A stretch of 46,726 nt of DNA from an uncultured Oscillospiraceae bacterium (GCA_947632175.1 CANROC010000020.1:1-46726), one strand, 5' to 3'. Counted from the first letter of the stretch, positions 33,578-42,233 are shown. Numbers and translations: made by a program. The notes: generated from the letters alone by a model not told the origin.

Positions 33578-33606
33578 ATTATACCACACCGCCGCAAAGT
33601 TTTCCA
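33578..33606 (-). promoter_or_regulatory. Promoter of the regulator-kinase genes
   Basis: Minus strand TATAAT (33583-33578) with an extended TGTGG; the -35 at 17 bases is weak (TGGAAA). It is back-to-back with the tRNA promoter. Confidence 0.55.
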
Positions 33607-33651
33607 CAACCATTTTGGGACGGGTTTTTTGAGAAAATCAAAAAATAGTTG

Positions 33652-33680
33652 TTGACAAACCGGGTCAGTTTTGTTATCAT
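33652..33680 (+). promoter_or_regulatory. Promoter of the tRNA-Thr/tRNA-Tyr transcript
   Basis: TTGACA (33652-33657), 17-base spacer, TATCAT (33675-33680). Confidence 0.85.
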
Positions 33681-33703
33681 ATCTCTTGCTGATGTGCCGG
33701 AAC

Positions 33704-33779
33704 GCTGGTGTAGCTCAGCTGGTAGAGCAGCTGATTTGTAATCAGCAGGTCGGGGGTTCGAATCCGTCCACCAGCTCCA
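33704..33779 (+). tRNA. tRNA-Thr (anticodon TGT)
   Basis: 76 bases. Acceptor GCTGGTG pairs with CACCAGC; D-arm GTAGCTCAGCTGGTAGAGC; anticodon stem CTGA/TCAG around TTTGTAA; T-arm GGTTCGAATCC; encoded CCA end. Decodes ACA. Confidence 0.97.
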
Positions 33780-33791
33780 AAAACTGAATAT

Positions 33792-33876
33792 GGAGGAGTT
33801 CCCGAGTGGCCAAAGGGGACAGACTGTAAATCTGCTGGCGATGCCTTCGGTGGTTCGAATCCACCCTCCTCCACCA
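33792..33876 (+). tRNA. tRNA-Tyr (anticodon GTA)
   Basis: 85 bases, class II with a long variable arm as expected for bacterial tRNA-Tyr. Acceptor GGAGGAG pairs with CTCCTCC; anticodon stem CAGA/TCTG around CTGTAAA; T-arm GGTTCGAATCC; CCA encoded. It is the tRNA nearest to the integrase gene. Confidence 0.97.
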
Positions 33877-33877
33877 C

Positions 33878-33913
33878 AAAAGCCTCGATTTTGAGAACAA
33901 AATCGAGGCTTTT
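33878..33913 (+). terminator. Terminator of the tRNA transcript
   Basis: AAAAGCCTCGATTTT pairs with AAAATCGAGGCTTTT around GAGAAC, and TGTTATTTC follows. The stem has flanking A and T runs, so it can act on either strand. Confidence 0.9.
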
Positions 33914-34043
33914 GTTATTTCTGGTAATCGCGGGATGGGGGCTGTACCCATCCGAATCGTCTATGTCCGGTTTTCACCGTTTCCCCGCTCTGACCCACTT
34001 CTGACCCCAACGGGATTTCGGAGCGGAAAAGACGGGATAGCAC

Positions 34044-34078
34044 AAGGCCGTGGGATTTGGCGTCCCACGGCCTTTTTT
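34044..34078 (-). terminator. Terminator of the integrase gene (possibly bidirectional)
   Basis: AAGGCCGTGGGA pairs with TCCCACGGCCTT around a 7-base loop; TTTT follows on the plus strand and a shorter flank on the minus strand. It lies 24 bases beyond the integrase stop. Confidence 0.75.
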
Positions 34079-34101
34079 AGTTATGGCTGTGTAGTTTTTG
34101 C

Positions 34102-35250
34102 TCATACGTTTGCCCCAATCAGCTTGCCCATGGTGGCGGCAGCTTCCTCCTGCATCTTTGTGGTGACGTGGGTGTAGGTGCGGAGGGTGAAACCAGCGTC
34201 ATAGTGGCCCAGGATGGAGGACACCGTTTTAACGTCCACACCGTTTTGGAGAGCCAGAGTGGCGAAGGTGTGGCGGAGATCGTGCAGACGGATGTGCGGG
34301 AGGCCGGCGGACTTGAGGATTTTGTTGTGAATGGCGGTTACGGAGTCGGGGTAGTACATGCCGAGGGTGACTGGAGAGGGGAACATATATTCGATTTCCG
34401 GGTGCTTGGCGTGTTCCTTTTTGAGAATGTCCACCGTTTCCTGCGATAGAGATATTCTGCGGATGGAGGTTTCGGTTTTCGGTCGGGTAACTTTAACCCC
34501 TCCGCCCTTGACCCTGACGGCCTGTTTGCAGACGTTCAGGGTCATTGACTGTTCATCGAGGTCGCTCCACAGTAGGGCAACAAGTTCACCTTTGCGGAGT
34601 CCGGTGGTCAACTCCAGAAAGAACATCGCCAGCACACCTCGCCGGTCTGCTTCTCTGAGGTAGGCGCTGATGTCCTCCGGGTGGAGAATGTGCATCTCCT
34701 TCTTCTCTAATTTGGGGACTATGCAGTCCTCCGTAGGATTCCGCAGGATCAATCGCTCCTTCACAGCTCGTCCAAGGCAGTTGTGTAGCATCATGTGGAG
34801 GCCCCGGACGTAGCTTGCGCTCATGCCGGTGTCGCCGTCTGCCTTTTTCCTGATCCGACCCTTCGCCTTAACGTCGTTATACATCTTCTGTATGTCCCGT
34901 CCTGTTAGCTTCGCAAGTTTGATGCCGCCGATACGAGGCACTACGTGATGTTCGATGTAGTCCTCGTAAAATTCCTGCGTGCTTTCTCTGATGTGCGGTT
35001 TGGAATATGCCTCGTACCACGTCCGTACCCAACCGCCAACCGTGTATTCCTCAGCCTTCTCGATGTCAATCTCGGCGCATTCCCGGATCGCTTTCTTCAG
35101 CTTCTCCTTAACCTCCGCCTGGGTCCTGCCGAGGACGTTCTTCCGGATAGCCTTCCCGTTCTCGTCGCGGCCAGCGACATACCGACCTTCCCACCTCCCA
35201 TCCGGCCTTTTTCGTATATTCCCCTCGCCGTTGGCTCTGCGTTTGCTCAT
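34102..35250 (-). CDS. int: Tyrosine recombinase/integrase of an integrative element
   Basis: 382 residues from ATG 35250, with AAAGGAG nine bases upstream. An arm-binding/AP2-like N-terminus (about 10-55), a SAM-like core-binding domain (about 70-165), then the catalytic domain with Arg219 (TTGLRKGEL), Lys258 (PKTE), His323-x-x-Arg326 (LHDLRHTFAT), His349 (LGH) and Tyr359 (RTYTHV). All six catalytic positions are present, so it should be active. It resembles Tn916/phage-type integrases. No excisionase, replication or conjugation gene is seen in the window. It sits beside tRNA-Tyr, a common attachment site. Confidence 0.93.
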   Translation of the reverse strand: MSKRRANGEGNIRKRPDGRWEGRYVAGRDENGKAIRKNVLGRTQAEVKEKLKKAIRECAEIDIEKAEEYTVGGWVRTWYEAYSKPHIRESTQEFYEDYIEHHVVPRIGGIKLAKLTGRDIQKMYNDVKAKGRIRKKADGDTGMSASYVRGLHMMLHNCLGRAVKERLILRNPTEDCIVPKLEKKEMHILHPEDISAYLREADRRGVLAMFFLELTTGLRKGELVALLWSDLDEQSMTLNVCKQAVRVKGGGVKVTRPKTETSIRRISLSQETVDILKKEHAKHPEIEYMFPSPVTLGMYYPDSVTAIHNKILKSAGLPHIRLHDLRHTFATLALQNGVDVKTVSSILGHYDAGFTLRTYTHVTTKMQEEAAATMGKLIGANV

Positions 35251-35494
35251 GCTGCATGTCTCCTTTCCACCGTTTTTCGGCAAACACACAACATACCAGC
35301 TTTGCGGCGAAATAGCCAGAGCAAAAATGTGTACAAACGGATAACTTTTTACGGGTCCACTTCACGACGGCGGAAAACGCCTTGGAAACACGGGCGTTTC
35401 CGCCACTTCCGACTGCGGGAATAGCATAGCCCGGTCAAAACCGACTGCGCTTCTCGACCCCGGAAAAGCCCCGCACTGCGGGGCTTTGTGGCCG

Positions 35495-35524
35495 AGCCGC
35501 CGTCGCGCACGACGGCGGCTCTTT
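35495..35524 (+). terminator. Terminator-like hairpin upstream of the foreign segment
   Basis: An 11-bp perfect GC stem with CGCA loop followed by CTTTATCTT. A second GC hairpin lies just before it. No plus-strand gene precedes it within the window except the tRNAs. Confidence 0.5.
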
Positions 35525-35638
35525 ATCTTGTTCAATAATCGAACAGCCTTTTTTCCTCGAAAAAGGGCTGGAAATAAGCTTCGGCGTTGCCCTCCCGAAG
35601 CTGGAGATTATGTGCAGAGAGGAAAATTCTTTTTGCCC

Positions 35639-35723
35639 ACAAACGCGCAACACAGCCTTTTACTGCACGGAGGTGTATGTTTATTACCCTCTGCCATAAA
35701 AGCGCACACGGGGGCGACAACGG
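35639..35723 (+). repeat. Left copy of an imperfect direct repeat flanking the foreign segment
   Basis: It begins ACAAACGCGCAACA and ends with a 39-base core (35685-35723) containing CGCACACGGGGG and ACAACGG. The core matches 44215-44254 at 33 of 39 positions by eye, with one gap, in the same orientation. Confidence 0.55.
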
Positions 35724-35817
35724 CTTTACGGTCGCCTTGCTGGATCGTGTCCTGTCCATCCTTTGATGGGTCATTATATTTTCCACGGGACAGGGAAGGC
35801 GCGGTGCTGCGGGGTCG

Positions 35818-36081
35818 ATGTTTGAGGCAGAAGATGATATAATTAGATTTACTATAGATTTGCCGAAATACGTAAAAAGGGACGGGAAATTTATTGTGGC
35901 TACACTGAGCGATTCCGTTACGGTAAGGTCCTTTGGCGTGGTGTCATGCAATTCCCGCGGGAACAGAAGGACACCATATGAGCACCAGAAAAAGGCCATG
36001 GAATATCTGGACAAGATAGACCGTGAGCCGGATTACAGCACATTGGTGGTCCTCCCTACAGGCGGCGGATTCGTTCATTAA
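35818..36081 (+). pseudogene. N-terminal fragment of a superfamily II (DEAD/DEAH) helicase
   Basis: 87 residues. TPYEHQKKAMEYLDKI (about 52-67) matches the region ahead of motif I in SF2 helicases and type III restriction-type ATPases, and STLVVLPTGGG leads into Walker A. The next residues should be GKT but read FVH and then a stop, so the protein breaks off within motif I and cannot bind ATP. No helicase motifs follow in other frames. It looks like the remnant of a gene removed when the downstream operon was inserted or rearranged. Confidence 0.7.
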
Positions 36082-36755
36082 ATATTGTATGATTTTTCTC
36101 CCCGGGTCTTTCTTCAAGGGGGCATATGGATAGAACTGATCTGCGGCGGCAATCAGAACTATATGAAGATGAAGTATTGCACTCTACTGAATACAGTATG
36201 GCTCCCAAACGCGTTCTCTGCGTCTTATGGATAATAATATTTACTGTCTGCCCTTCTACTATCTACAGTCTTATTTTAAGGGAGAGAAAAATGCAGTCTT
36301 TGCGATCTTGACATTGATACCATGATTATATCTATGGAAGCGTAACTGCGGTCTCGCGACACTGCTCACAGAGGAGGTCTATACTTGTCGTTCTTCGTCT
36401 TATTTATAAAATCCCCGCAATTATTGGGAATCTCCCACCAGTTTCTCTGACATCAATATTGTTTGTTTTCGCTAAAAACTTTTCTCATTAGTACATTAGT
36501 AGTCATCATGGCTCCATCTTGCTTTGGGCGCGGTCTTTTCCTTTTTCAAGATCGGCCAAAGTGAAAAACGTCAAAAAATTTTGAAAATATGTAACAAATC
36601 CAAGAGTATAACACATATAAAAGTAGAGGTTATATAAAATGCTCTAAAATTGATCGACCGACGAATGCTTTGACAGGCAACTTGTTCAATTGGTCCCTGT
36701 TAAAACCGCGCCAAAGCCACGGCGCTTTAAAAAGAGAGAAAGGGTGCAAAATTAA
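36082..36755. other. AT-rich intergenic stretch with decayed coding traces
   Basis: No intact gene. Plus-strand frames give protein-like pieces without starts (for example ELICGGNQNYMKMKYCTLL near 36135-36190, then YYLQSYFKGEKNAVFAI in another frame near 36260-36310), which suggests frameshifted remains. Possible promoter pieces for the downstream operon include TTGACA at 36670-36675 and several TATAAA/TATAAC boxes at 36606-36645, but no pair has standard spacing. A GCGCC/GGCGC stem (36708-36725) precedes the ribosome binding site. Confidence 0.5.
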
Positions 36756-38630
36756 ATGAGCTTTTATAATTTCTTAGCAAAAGCAGATCGGAACGATTCA
36801 AAAGAAGTTTTCTCGGCATATGGTATTAAGAATTGGGATAATTGGAATTATTCAAAGAACAATCTGATCGTAGGAGAAAACGGTGCGGGGAAATCACGCA
36901 TTTTAAAAGCCGTGAGAGAAATATGCCGTAAAAGTGAAATCCCCTGCATATACATGGACTTTACGCAGATATCGGGGGATTACTCAAAAAAGGATTCTGC
37001 CAGTAGAAACGCGAGCATTTTATCGTCACCTCTTTTGTTTCACGGAGCTGTTGAACAGGATATATACTTTGACTTTATTCCGCGCATAGAGGAAGACACG
37101 GAAATTTTTTCGTCAAAACTCATGGAAATGAAGAAAAACTTTTCAACATATCCGGTAGCAAAAAAGCGGTTTGAAAAAGTCAATGATATATTAAATCATT
37201 ACCTGAGTCGTTCATTCGACCTTGATACCGACCCGGAGAAATGTCTTTTGACCTGCAGAGAAGCGGATCGGCCGCCGATTTGCGTAGAAGAATGCCTTGC
37301 TGAAATGTCGCCCGGTGAAAGATGTATCCTTTATTTCTCTCTGGGGATGATGTGTTTTAGATCCGATGAGGAAATGAACGGCGAATATGTGCTTTTGCTG
37401 GATGAGCCGGAAAACCATGTTCACCCCAGGATACTGCGAGCATTCATCAGGGACATCAAAAAAGCGCTGCCCGATGTGTGTAAGATGATGATCGCGACAC
37501 ACTCCGTTTTTCTTGTGCCCGCGTTTAAATTCGAGGAGATCATCCATGTCCAGAACGGTGCGATATCCCGGGCGACCGGGTCACTCTATCCGAAGCTTTA
37601 CGGTGAACTTGTCGGTGAAGATTCATCTGATGATCAGGAAAATCTCCACACCTTCTTTGCTTCCCTGGACTCCTGGGGGTACGCCGAATATCTGGCTGAA
37701 TGCCTGGCGGAAGAACCCACCGTCCGCGACGACCCGAATGACAAAGATCTACAATTTCAAAAGATGAACGCGGTATTCTGGCCGTCGGTAGAAAAATGGC
37801 GCGAAAACAACACCCCATTACATATTTTGGACTATGGCGGCGGGAGAGGGCGAATCGCCAAATGTCTTGAGTTGTATTTGAAGAATAACAATATTTCTTT
37901 GGACAACAAGTTAATATATGATGTGTATGACCCAACCCCCCACCCGGAAGAAATGCCGAAAGCGGCTTGGATGGGGCAATATTATAAAGAAATCGGTAAT
38001 CTATCCGAAAGTAAATATGACTTCATTCTTCTCATGAACGTACTCCATGAAATTGACGTAACGGAATGGGCCGACTCGTTAAATGGGATCCTATGCCTCG
38101 CAAAAGAAACCGGAACCATTATTTTCGGTGAACGGGCCGTTCTGAGCCGGGGTGAACGTCCGTTTGGTAAAAGCGGATATCTTGTTTTAGATGAAAATGA
38201 GCTGAAATGTCTATTTGGTAACGACGCCGTAACGGAAATAACGGTTTTTCGTGAGGGAAAGGATCCGACTATCAGTTATTCCATAACGGTAAGCAAAGCC
38301 CATAAGGTCGAGCAGTCCCATGTTAAAAAAGCTGTAGCGGCTCTTTATGGGCGTATGTCATTCCAGGTGAACAAGTATATCAATCGTGCCGTTAAAACGC
38401 CGAATGGCAGAAATTACGCTTTTTTCTGTCAGGGCAAAATAAATGCTGAGCACGCGCTAAGGCTCCTGAACAGCGCGCTGTCACTCGCGAAATATCCAAA
38501 AGAGACTCTGAACGGCCTCATAAACGAATACTCCGGCGAAGAATTGGTAAAAAGAATCACCGAGCGCGCAAAATATGATGATGAAGAGGGCAAGAAGTGC
38601 GCGAACTGGCTTGCCAATCTTAAAGGATGA
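36756..38630 (+). CDS. AAA/ABC-type ATPase fused to a class I methyltransferase fold
   Basis: 624 residues; AGAGAGAAAGGG precedes the ATG. Residues 1-290 form an SMC/ABC-like ATPase: Walker A GENGAGKS (40-47), signature MSPGER (184-189), Walker B YVLLLDEPE (211-219), switch His249 in ATHS. It resembles AAA15/AAA21 and OLD-type ATPases but no TOPRIM nuclease follows. Residues 350-515 look like a Rossmann methyltransferase: ILDYGGGRGR (357-366) as SAM motif I, acidic YDVYDP (388-393), NVLHEI (428-433), and a GTIIFGER strand. The last 110 residues are unrecognised helices. First gene of the four-gene operon; 19 bases before the next. By analogy with other defence ATPases it may sense infection, with the methyltransferase-like half acting on an unknown target. 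Confidence 0.8.
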   Translation: MSFYNFLAKADRNDSKEVFSAYGIKNWDNWNYSKNNLIVGENGAGKSRILKAVREICRKSEIPCIYMDFTQISGDYSKKDSASRNASILSSPLLFHGAVEQDIYFDFIPRIEEDTEIFSSKLMEMKKNFSTYPVAKKRFEKVNDILNHYLSRSFDLDTDPEKCLLTCREADRPPICVEECLAEMSPGERCILYFSLGMMCFRSDEEMNGEYVLLLDEPENHVHPRILRAFIRDIKKALPDVCKMMIATHSVFLVPAFKFEEIIHVQNGAISRATGSLYPKLYGELVGEDSSDDQENLHTFFASLDSWGYAEYLAECLAEEPTVRDDPNDKDLQFQKMNAVFWPSVEKWRENNTPLHILDYGGGRGRIAKCLELYLKNNNISLDNKLIYDVYDPTPHPEEMPKAAWMGQYYKEIGNLSESKYDFILLMNVLHEIDVTEWADSLNGILCLAKETGTIIFGERAVLSRGERPFGKSGYLVLDENELKCLFGNDAVTEITVFREGKDPTISYSITVSKAHKVEQSHVKKAVAALYGRMSFQVNKYINRAVKTPNGRNYAFFCQGKINAEHALRLLNSALSLAKYPKETLNGLINEYSGEELVKRITERAKYDDEEGKKCANWLANLKG

Positions 38631-38649
38631 AGTCTGGAGTGAATGAACT

Positions 38650-41442
38650 ATGCAGCGTTTTAAATTTGACCCGGCAGTAAAGAACAGGGAGATTACCCTG
38701 GAAACAGGCCATGCGGCGCTGGATAAGCTTTCTGAATACATATGCCTCGAGCACACGAAGGGAAAGATACCGCTTATCATAGCCGGCGCCGGCATTTCCG
38801 CCGCAAACCTGAGAAAGACCGAGAGGACATCAGACGGGCCTCAAGAGATCCTTTTTGAAGGCGGGCTACCCTGCTTGGGCAGAATGATAAAAAAAATATC
38901 AGAGCTCGTTTTAACGGCGGCGGAAGAGGCGGGCCCCCCTGACAAAGAGCTGAAAAAGCTGGAGGACCTTTTTCAAAGCGCCAATTCAAGCGGCGGGAAG
39001 CTCTTGGATCACATGGATCGGGAATGGTTGGGAAAGGTCTTCTCCGCCCTCTCTGACAGTCCGAGCAAAGCCGTCGCGGGGATATGGGAAAATTTTTGCA
39101 ATTGGTTCTTCTTTGATTGCTGCCAAAGCGGGGAGCATAAAGGCGGCGCCCTTGACATCAGCACCTCTGACAGCGCCAAGGAGATCGCGAAGCTTTACAG
39201 CAAGCTCGACGCCATTTGCCTTTCTGCCAATTTTGACGATTTTATTGAATTTTCCCTGGCCGGAGAAGCTTGCATGGGGCGCGGTATATCCCTGTTTAAT
39301 AAAAAATACATCGATCAATACTTCAGACGTGTGCGGCGTAACCGCGACCGCTTTGATGAGCCGGCGCAGAATCGGTGCGTGCTTCATGCCAACGGCGACG
39401 TTCTTTGGCTGCATTGCAGCGGAGACAAGGATGAGGGGTATTGTCCACAGCGGGGAAAGTATATGCCCGCGTTCGCGAATCGGAAGAAGCTGAGCCGGGA
39501 TGACATCCTGAAATGCCAGATTTGCGGCAGCCGGATGCTCCCTACGATGACCATGCCCGGCACCTATGAAAAGGATCACAATACCAGGCAGATCCTATCG
39601 AGTATCTGGGAGCATATCGCGTCTAAAATATCCTGCGTCATAACGGTAGGATTAAGCTGCAATTGGGATGAAGTGCTTCTAAAATTTATTTTGGAGCTCC
39701 TCATAGAGCGTGATATCCCTCATTTGGATATCAACAATTTTTCAGATCCTGACTTCACCGGTAAGACCGCGCTGTATAAAAGGGTCGTCAGCGAACCTCG
39801 ATTCCAGTCATGTTGCATTTGTGCCGACGCTCAGGAAGGACTTTCCGCGTTAAACGAGGCAATAGACACCAGTCTGCGATCGGCGGCAAACGTGTATGAA
39901 GCGGATTCTGTCGAGGAGCATGGGCTTCCGCCATTCGCGAAAGAGGCACACGAGCTTCTTGAAAATGAAGATGTCATAAAAAGGCTTATGCACGTCTCTC
40001 AGCTGGGGCTCAAAGCCTTAATCGTCAAAGACGCGCAAAAAAATAACCGTTGGACGCACTCAAAGGAGGTGGCAAGTAACGCCTACCGGCTTTATCACCG
40101 GCTTTGTGAGAACAGCGGCAAAAAGGAGACGCAATTCGAGCAGGTCCTTCTTTATATGGCGGGGCTTCTCCACGACTGCGGGCATTTGCCCTTCTCCCAT
40201 CTGTTGGAGGATGTTTTCGAAGAGCTTTCATGGGGATTTTCAAATGGGGAAAAGCCATTCAAGCATGACCAATTCAGCAAATTACTTATCCAAAAAATGT
40301 GTGCCCAAAAGAACAGCGGTCTCAGGTCATTTCTTGAGCGTTATGGGGTCTCTCCGGAAGAAGTCATGCTTCTTATAGAAGGAAATTACGGGGTAGGGTA
40401 TCTTGACGCGCTCATTAACAGCGCGGTCGACGCCGATAAAATCGCGTATATTTTTGTCGATGCCGTACAGATGCAACGAGCGCTTATGCTGGATAAAAAT
40501 GATTTTATTGAGAAGCTTGCCGAGCACGCGTATATTTCGCAGGAGGGAATGATCGCCTTTGACGGTTCGTCCGCCTGGTATTCTCTAAGATTACTTGACG
40601 AGAGGAAACGGATGTACGACGAGCTTTATTTGGACCCGCGCATCAGGTGTATAGAAGCCGCAGCAAAATATATTATCACAACATATTTTGTGCAGAAATT
40701 CAACTCTGTTGATTTTGACACAACGATCGTGCGTTCCTACGGAGAAATGACGCTTTCCGACCTGTGCGCCTACCGGATCCTTATGGCGGTAGACGATATG
40801 ATCAAGATGTCAAAGGAAGACTATTTGCCCACCGATTTATCCTCATCGGTCGGAGAAGTCACCAAGCGTGGGCTGGCGCGCTGCAGGAATATTATTGACA
40901 GCCTGGACGGAGGCGCTGAGGAAACTCTTGAGGAAAAGAAGCTCCTGTTCAGAATGTATTCACAGCTTGTCGGCGACTGGACAGGCGAGGATGAATACGG
41001 CAACGGGGAGTTGACGTCATATCAGGATCCCCAGATCCAGGAAATGGCTTCTCAGTTGACCTATAAGCAGCTTTCGGATGCGCGGAAGAGAATCATACTG
41101 AATTATCCGGGCGTATTGCTTATCGATCTATATATGCCCACTAGGTACTTTGCCACGCCGCTTTCGCGTTATAAGCGTTCCAGGCTGGATGGCACAAACT
41201 GCGCGGAGGATACGATCATGCTTCCCAACAGCCACAGGGAACAGTGGATGAACGAGGACAGTTTAGCGACGATCACGCTTTCCGAGTACGAAAGAACTTA
41301 CGGAATGAAAACTAACAGCGCCCCTGTCTTTCAGGTCTTTCGGATCGGGCAGGATAAAGCGGACTGTGAACACGCGATCAATATGTTAAAAAAGGAACTT
41401 CAAAAAAAGATAGAGACCCGGAATCGGGGTGTAAAAAAGTGA
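38650..41442 (+). CDS. SIR2 domain fused to a SAMHD1/dGTPase-like HD phosphohydrolase
   Basis: 930 residues; GGAGTGA precedes the ATG. SIR2 part, about 36-410: PLIIAGAGIS (41-50), SANFDDFIE (192-200) with Asn194 in the family's TxNxD position, His246 in VLHANGD, four cysteines fit for zinc (256, 265, 289, 292), and TVGLSCNWDE (332-341). HD part, about 440-720: RWTHS (Arg467, His470), AGLLHDCGHLPFSH (His508, Asp509, His512, His517), and DADKIAYIFVD (Asp596, Lys597, Tyr600, Asp604). These match the SAMHD1 set R164, H167, H206, D207, D311, K312, Y315 and D319. Predicted to hydrolyse NAD+ and dNTPs. The stop overlaps the next start. The C-terminal 200 residues are unassigned. Confidence 0.85.
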   Translation: MQRFKFDPAVKNREITLETGHAALDKLSEYICLEHTKGKIPLIIAGAGISAANLRKTERTSDGPQEILFEGGLPCLGRMIKKISELVLTAAEEAGPPDKELKKLEDLFQSANSSGGKLLDHMDREWLGKVFSALSDSPSKAVAGIWENFCNWFFFDCCQSGEHKGGALDISTSDSAKEIAKLYSKLDAICLSANFDDFIEFSLAGEACMGRGISLFNKKYIDQYFRRVRRNRDRFDEPAQNRCVLHANGDVLWLHCSGDKDEGYCPQRGKYMPAFANRKKLSRDDILKCQICGSRMLPTMTMPGTYEKDHNTRQILSSIWEHIASKISCVITVGLSCNWDEVLLKFILELLIERDIPHLDINNFSDPDFTGKTALYKRVVSEPRFQSCCICADAQEGLSALNEAIDTSLRSAANVYEADSVEEHGLPPFAKEAHELLENEDVIKRLMHVSQLGLKALIVKDAQKNNRWTHSKEVASNAYRLYHRLCENSGKKETQFEQVLLYMAGLLHDCGHLPFSHLLEDVFEELSWGFSNGEKPFKHDQFSKLLIQKMCAQKNSGLRSFLERYGVSPEEVMLLIEGNYGVGYLDALINSAVDADKIAYIFVDAVQMQRALMLDKNDFIEKLAEHAYISQEGMIAFDGSSAWYSLRLLDERKRMYDELYLDPRIRCIEAAAKYIITTYFVQKFNSVDFDTTIVRSYGEMTLSDLCAYRILMAVDDMIKMSKEDYLPTDLSSSVGEVTKRGLARCRNIIDSLDGGAEETLEEKKLLFRMYSQLVGDWTGEDEYGNGELTSYQDPQIQEMASQLTYKQLSDARKRIILNYPGVLLIDLYMPTRYFATPLSRYKRSRLDGTNCAEDTIMLPNSHREQWMNEDSLATITLSEYERTYGMKTNSAPVFQVFRIGQDKADCEHAINMLKKELQKKIETRNRGVKK

Positions 41443-42233
41443 CTGAACGACTTTTTGGGATTTCCTATGCTTTTTCTGAAATGCCGGAAACGAAAGATAT
41501 TTCAGAAAAAGGATACGTTGAGTATTCTCCAATTGTAGTTTGCTATGAGCAAGAAACCGATTCCCTGATTAAACTGCAATATCCGAAACCTTTTCGCGCT
41601 TATTCAAAAAACATGGAGCTGTATCCCGGCCACCAAGGGTATTATCGTAATCTTCATTCTACAGCCAGAGAGAATCAGGAGCGGCTTGTGGCCGATTATA
41701 TCTGCGCGCTGATCCTGAATAAGCTCAGAAGCAATCCAGATGATCACTGCGTCTTTATTATAAAAGACGCTTTTGAATCCGAGAAATTCGTGGGCCGTTT
41801 AGGATATTTGGGGCTGCCGTTGGAGAGAGTGACGCTTTACTTTGTATCACGGGATTTAAAAGATATGCTCACAAATTATATGTCCCCCTACTCGCTGGAC
41901 GGGCGCAACGATTTGACTGTGTTGCAAAAATATGGTCAAATGATCCATGGTCCGTTTTCGGAAGACGAAGAAATCACGATGCTCTACACATTTTATTGCA
42001 CCTTTGAGCACCGCGATCTATATCCGCTGAGAGTTAATCTCTTTGCCCAGTATATGGGAAGGACGGCACTCGACCACTGCAAAAAAGAAATGGAAAAATA
42101 TTTTTTTATGCCTGGCATGACCGCGGTGTGCAATATCGAGGGCGGAAGAGATTCCGAAAAAACCCGGATACCGATCGTTCTTATGCGATGCGAGGAATAT
42201 GTGGACCAGTTAAAGAAAAAGGCGGTAAAATAA
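41439..42233 (+). CDS. Unrecognised 264-residue protein of the defence operon
   Basis: The start is a GTG overlapping the upstream stop (GTGA). No family is recognised. The sequence alternates predicted strands and helices: DHCVFIIKD (about 102-110) and VTLYFVSRD (about 130-138) look like core strands of an alpha/beta fold. There is no signal peptide or membrane segment. In many archaea HerA is paired with the NurA nuclease, and this gene holds the equivalent position, but NurA catalytic motifs were not found by eye. It may be an adaptor for the HerA protein, a sensor or a nuclease. Confidence 0.7.
   Translation: MTERLFGISYAFSEMPETKDISEKGYVEYSPIVVCYEQETDSLIKLQYPKPFRAYSKNMELYPGHQGYYRNLHSTARENQERLVADYICALILNKLRSNPDDHCVFIIKDAFESEKFVGRLGYLGLPLERVTLYFVSRDLKDMLTNYMSPYSLDGRNDLTVLQKYGQMIHGPFSEDEEITMLYTFYCTFEHRDLYPLRVNLFAQYMGRTALDHCKKEMEKYFFMPGMTAVCNIEGGRDSEKTRIPIVLMRCEEYVDQLKKKAVK

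Larger units (their letters stand above)
35251..35817. other. Gene-free stretch with two hairpins and a repeat end
   Basis: No gene is supported. Contents: AAAGCCCCGCA/TGCGGGGCTTT hairpin (35465-35487), AGCCGCCGTCG/CGACGGCGGCT hairpin followed by CTTTATC (35495-35524), and one copy of the imperfect direct repeat that recurs near 44.2 kb. Composition changes here from host GC-rich to AT-rich. Confidence 0.6.

Noticed and set aside
36126-36311. 61-residue open frame upstream of the defence operon
   Set aside because: No ribosome binding site; other frames of the same stretch look more protein-like, so it is treated as decayed DNA.
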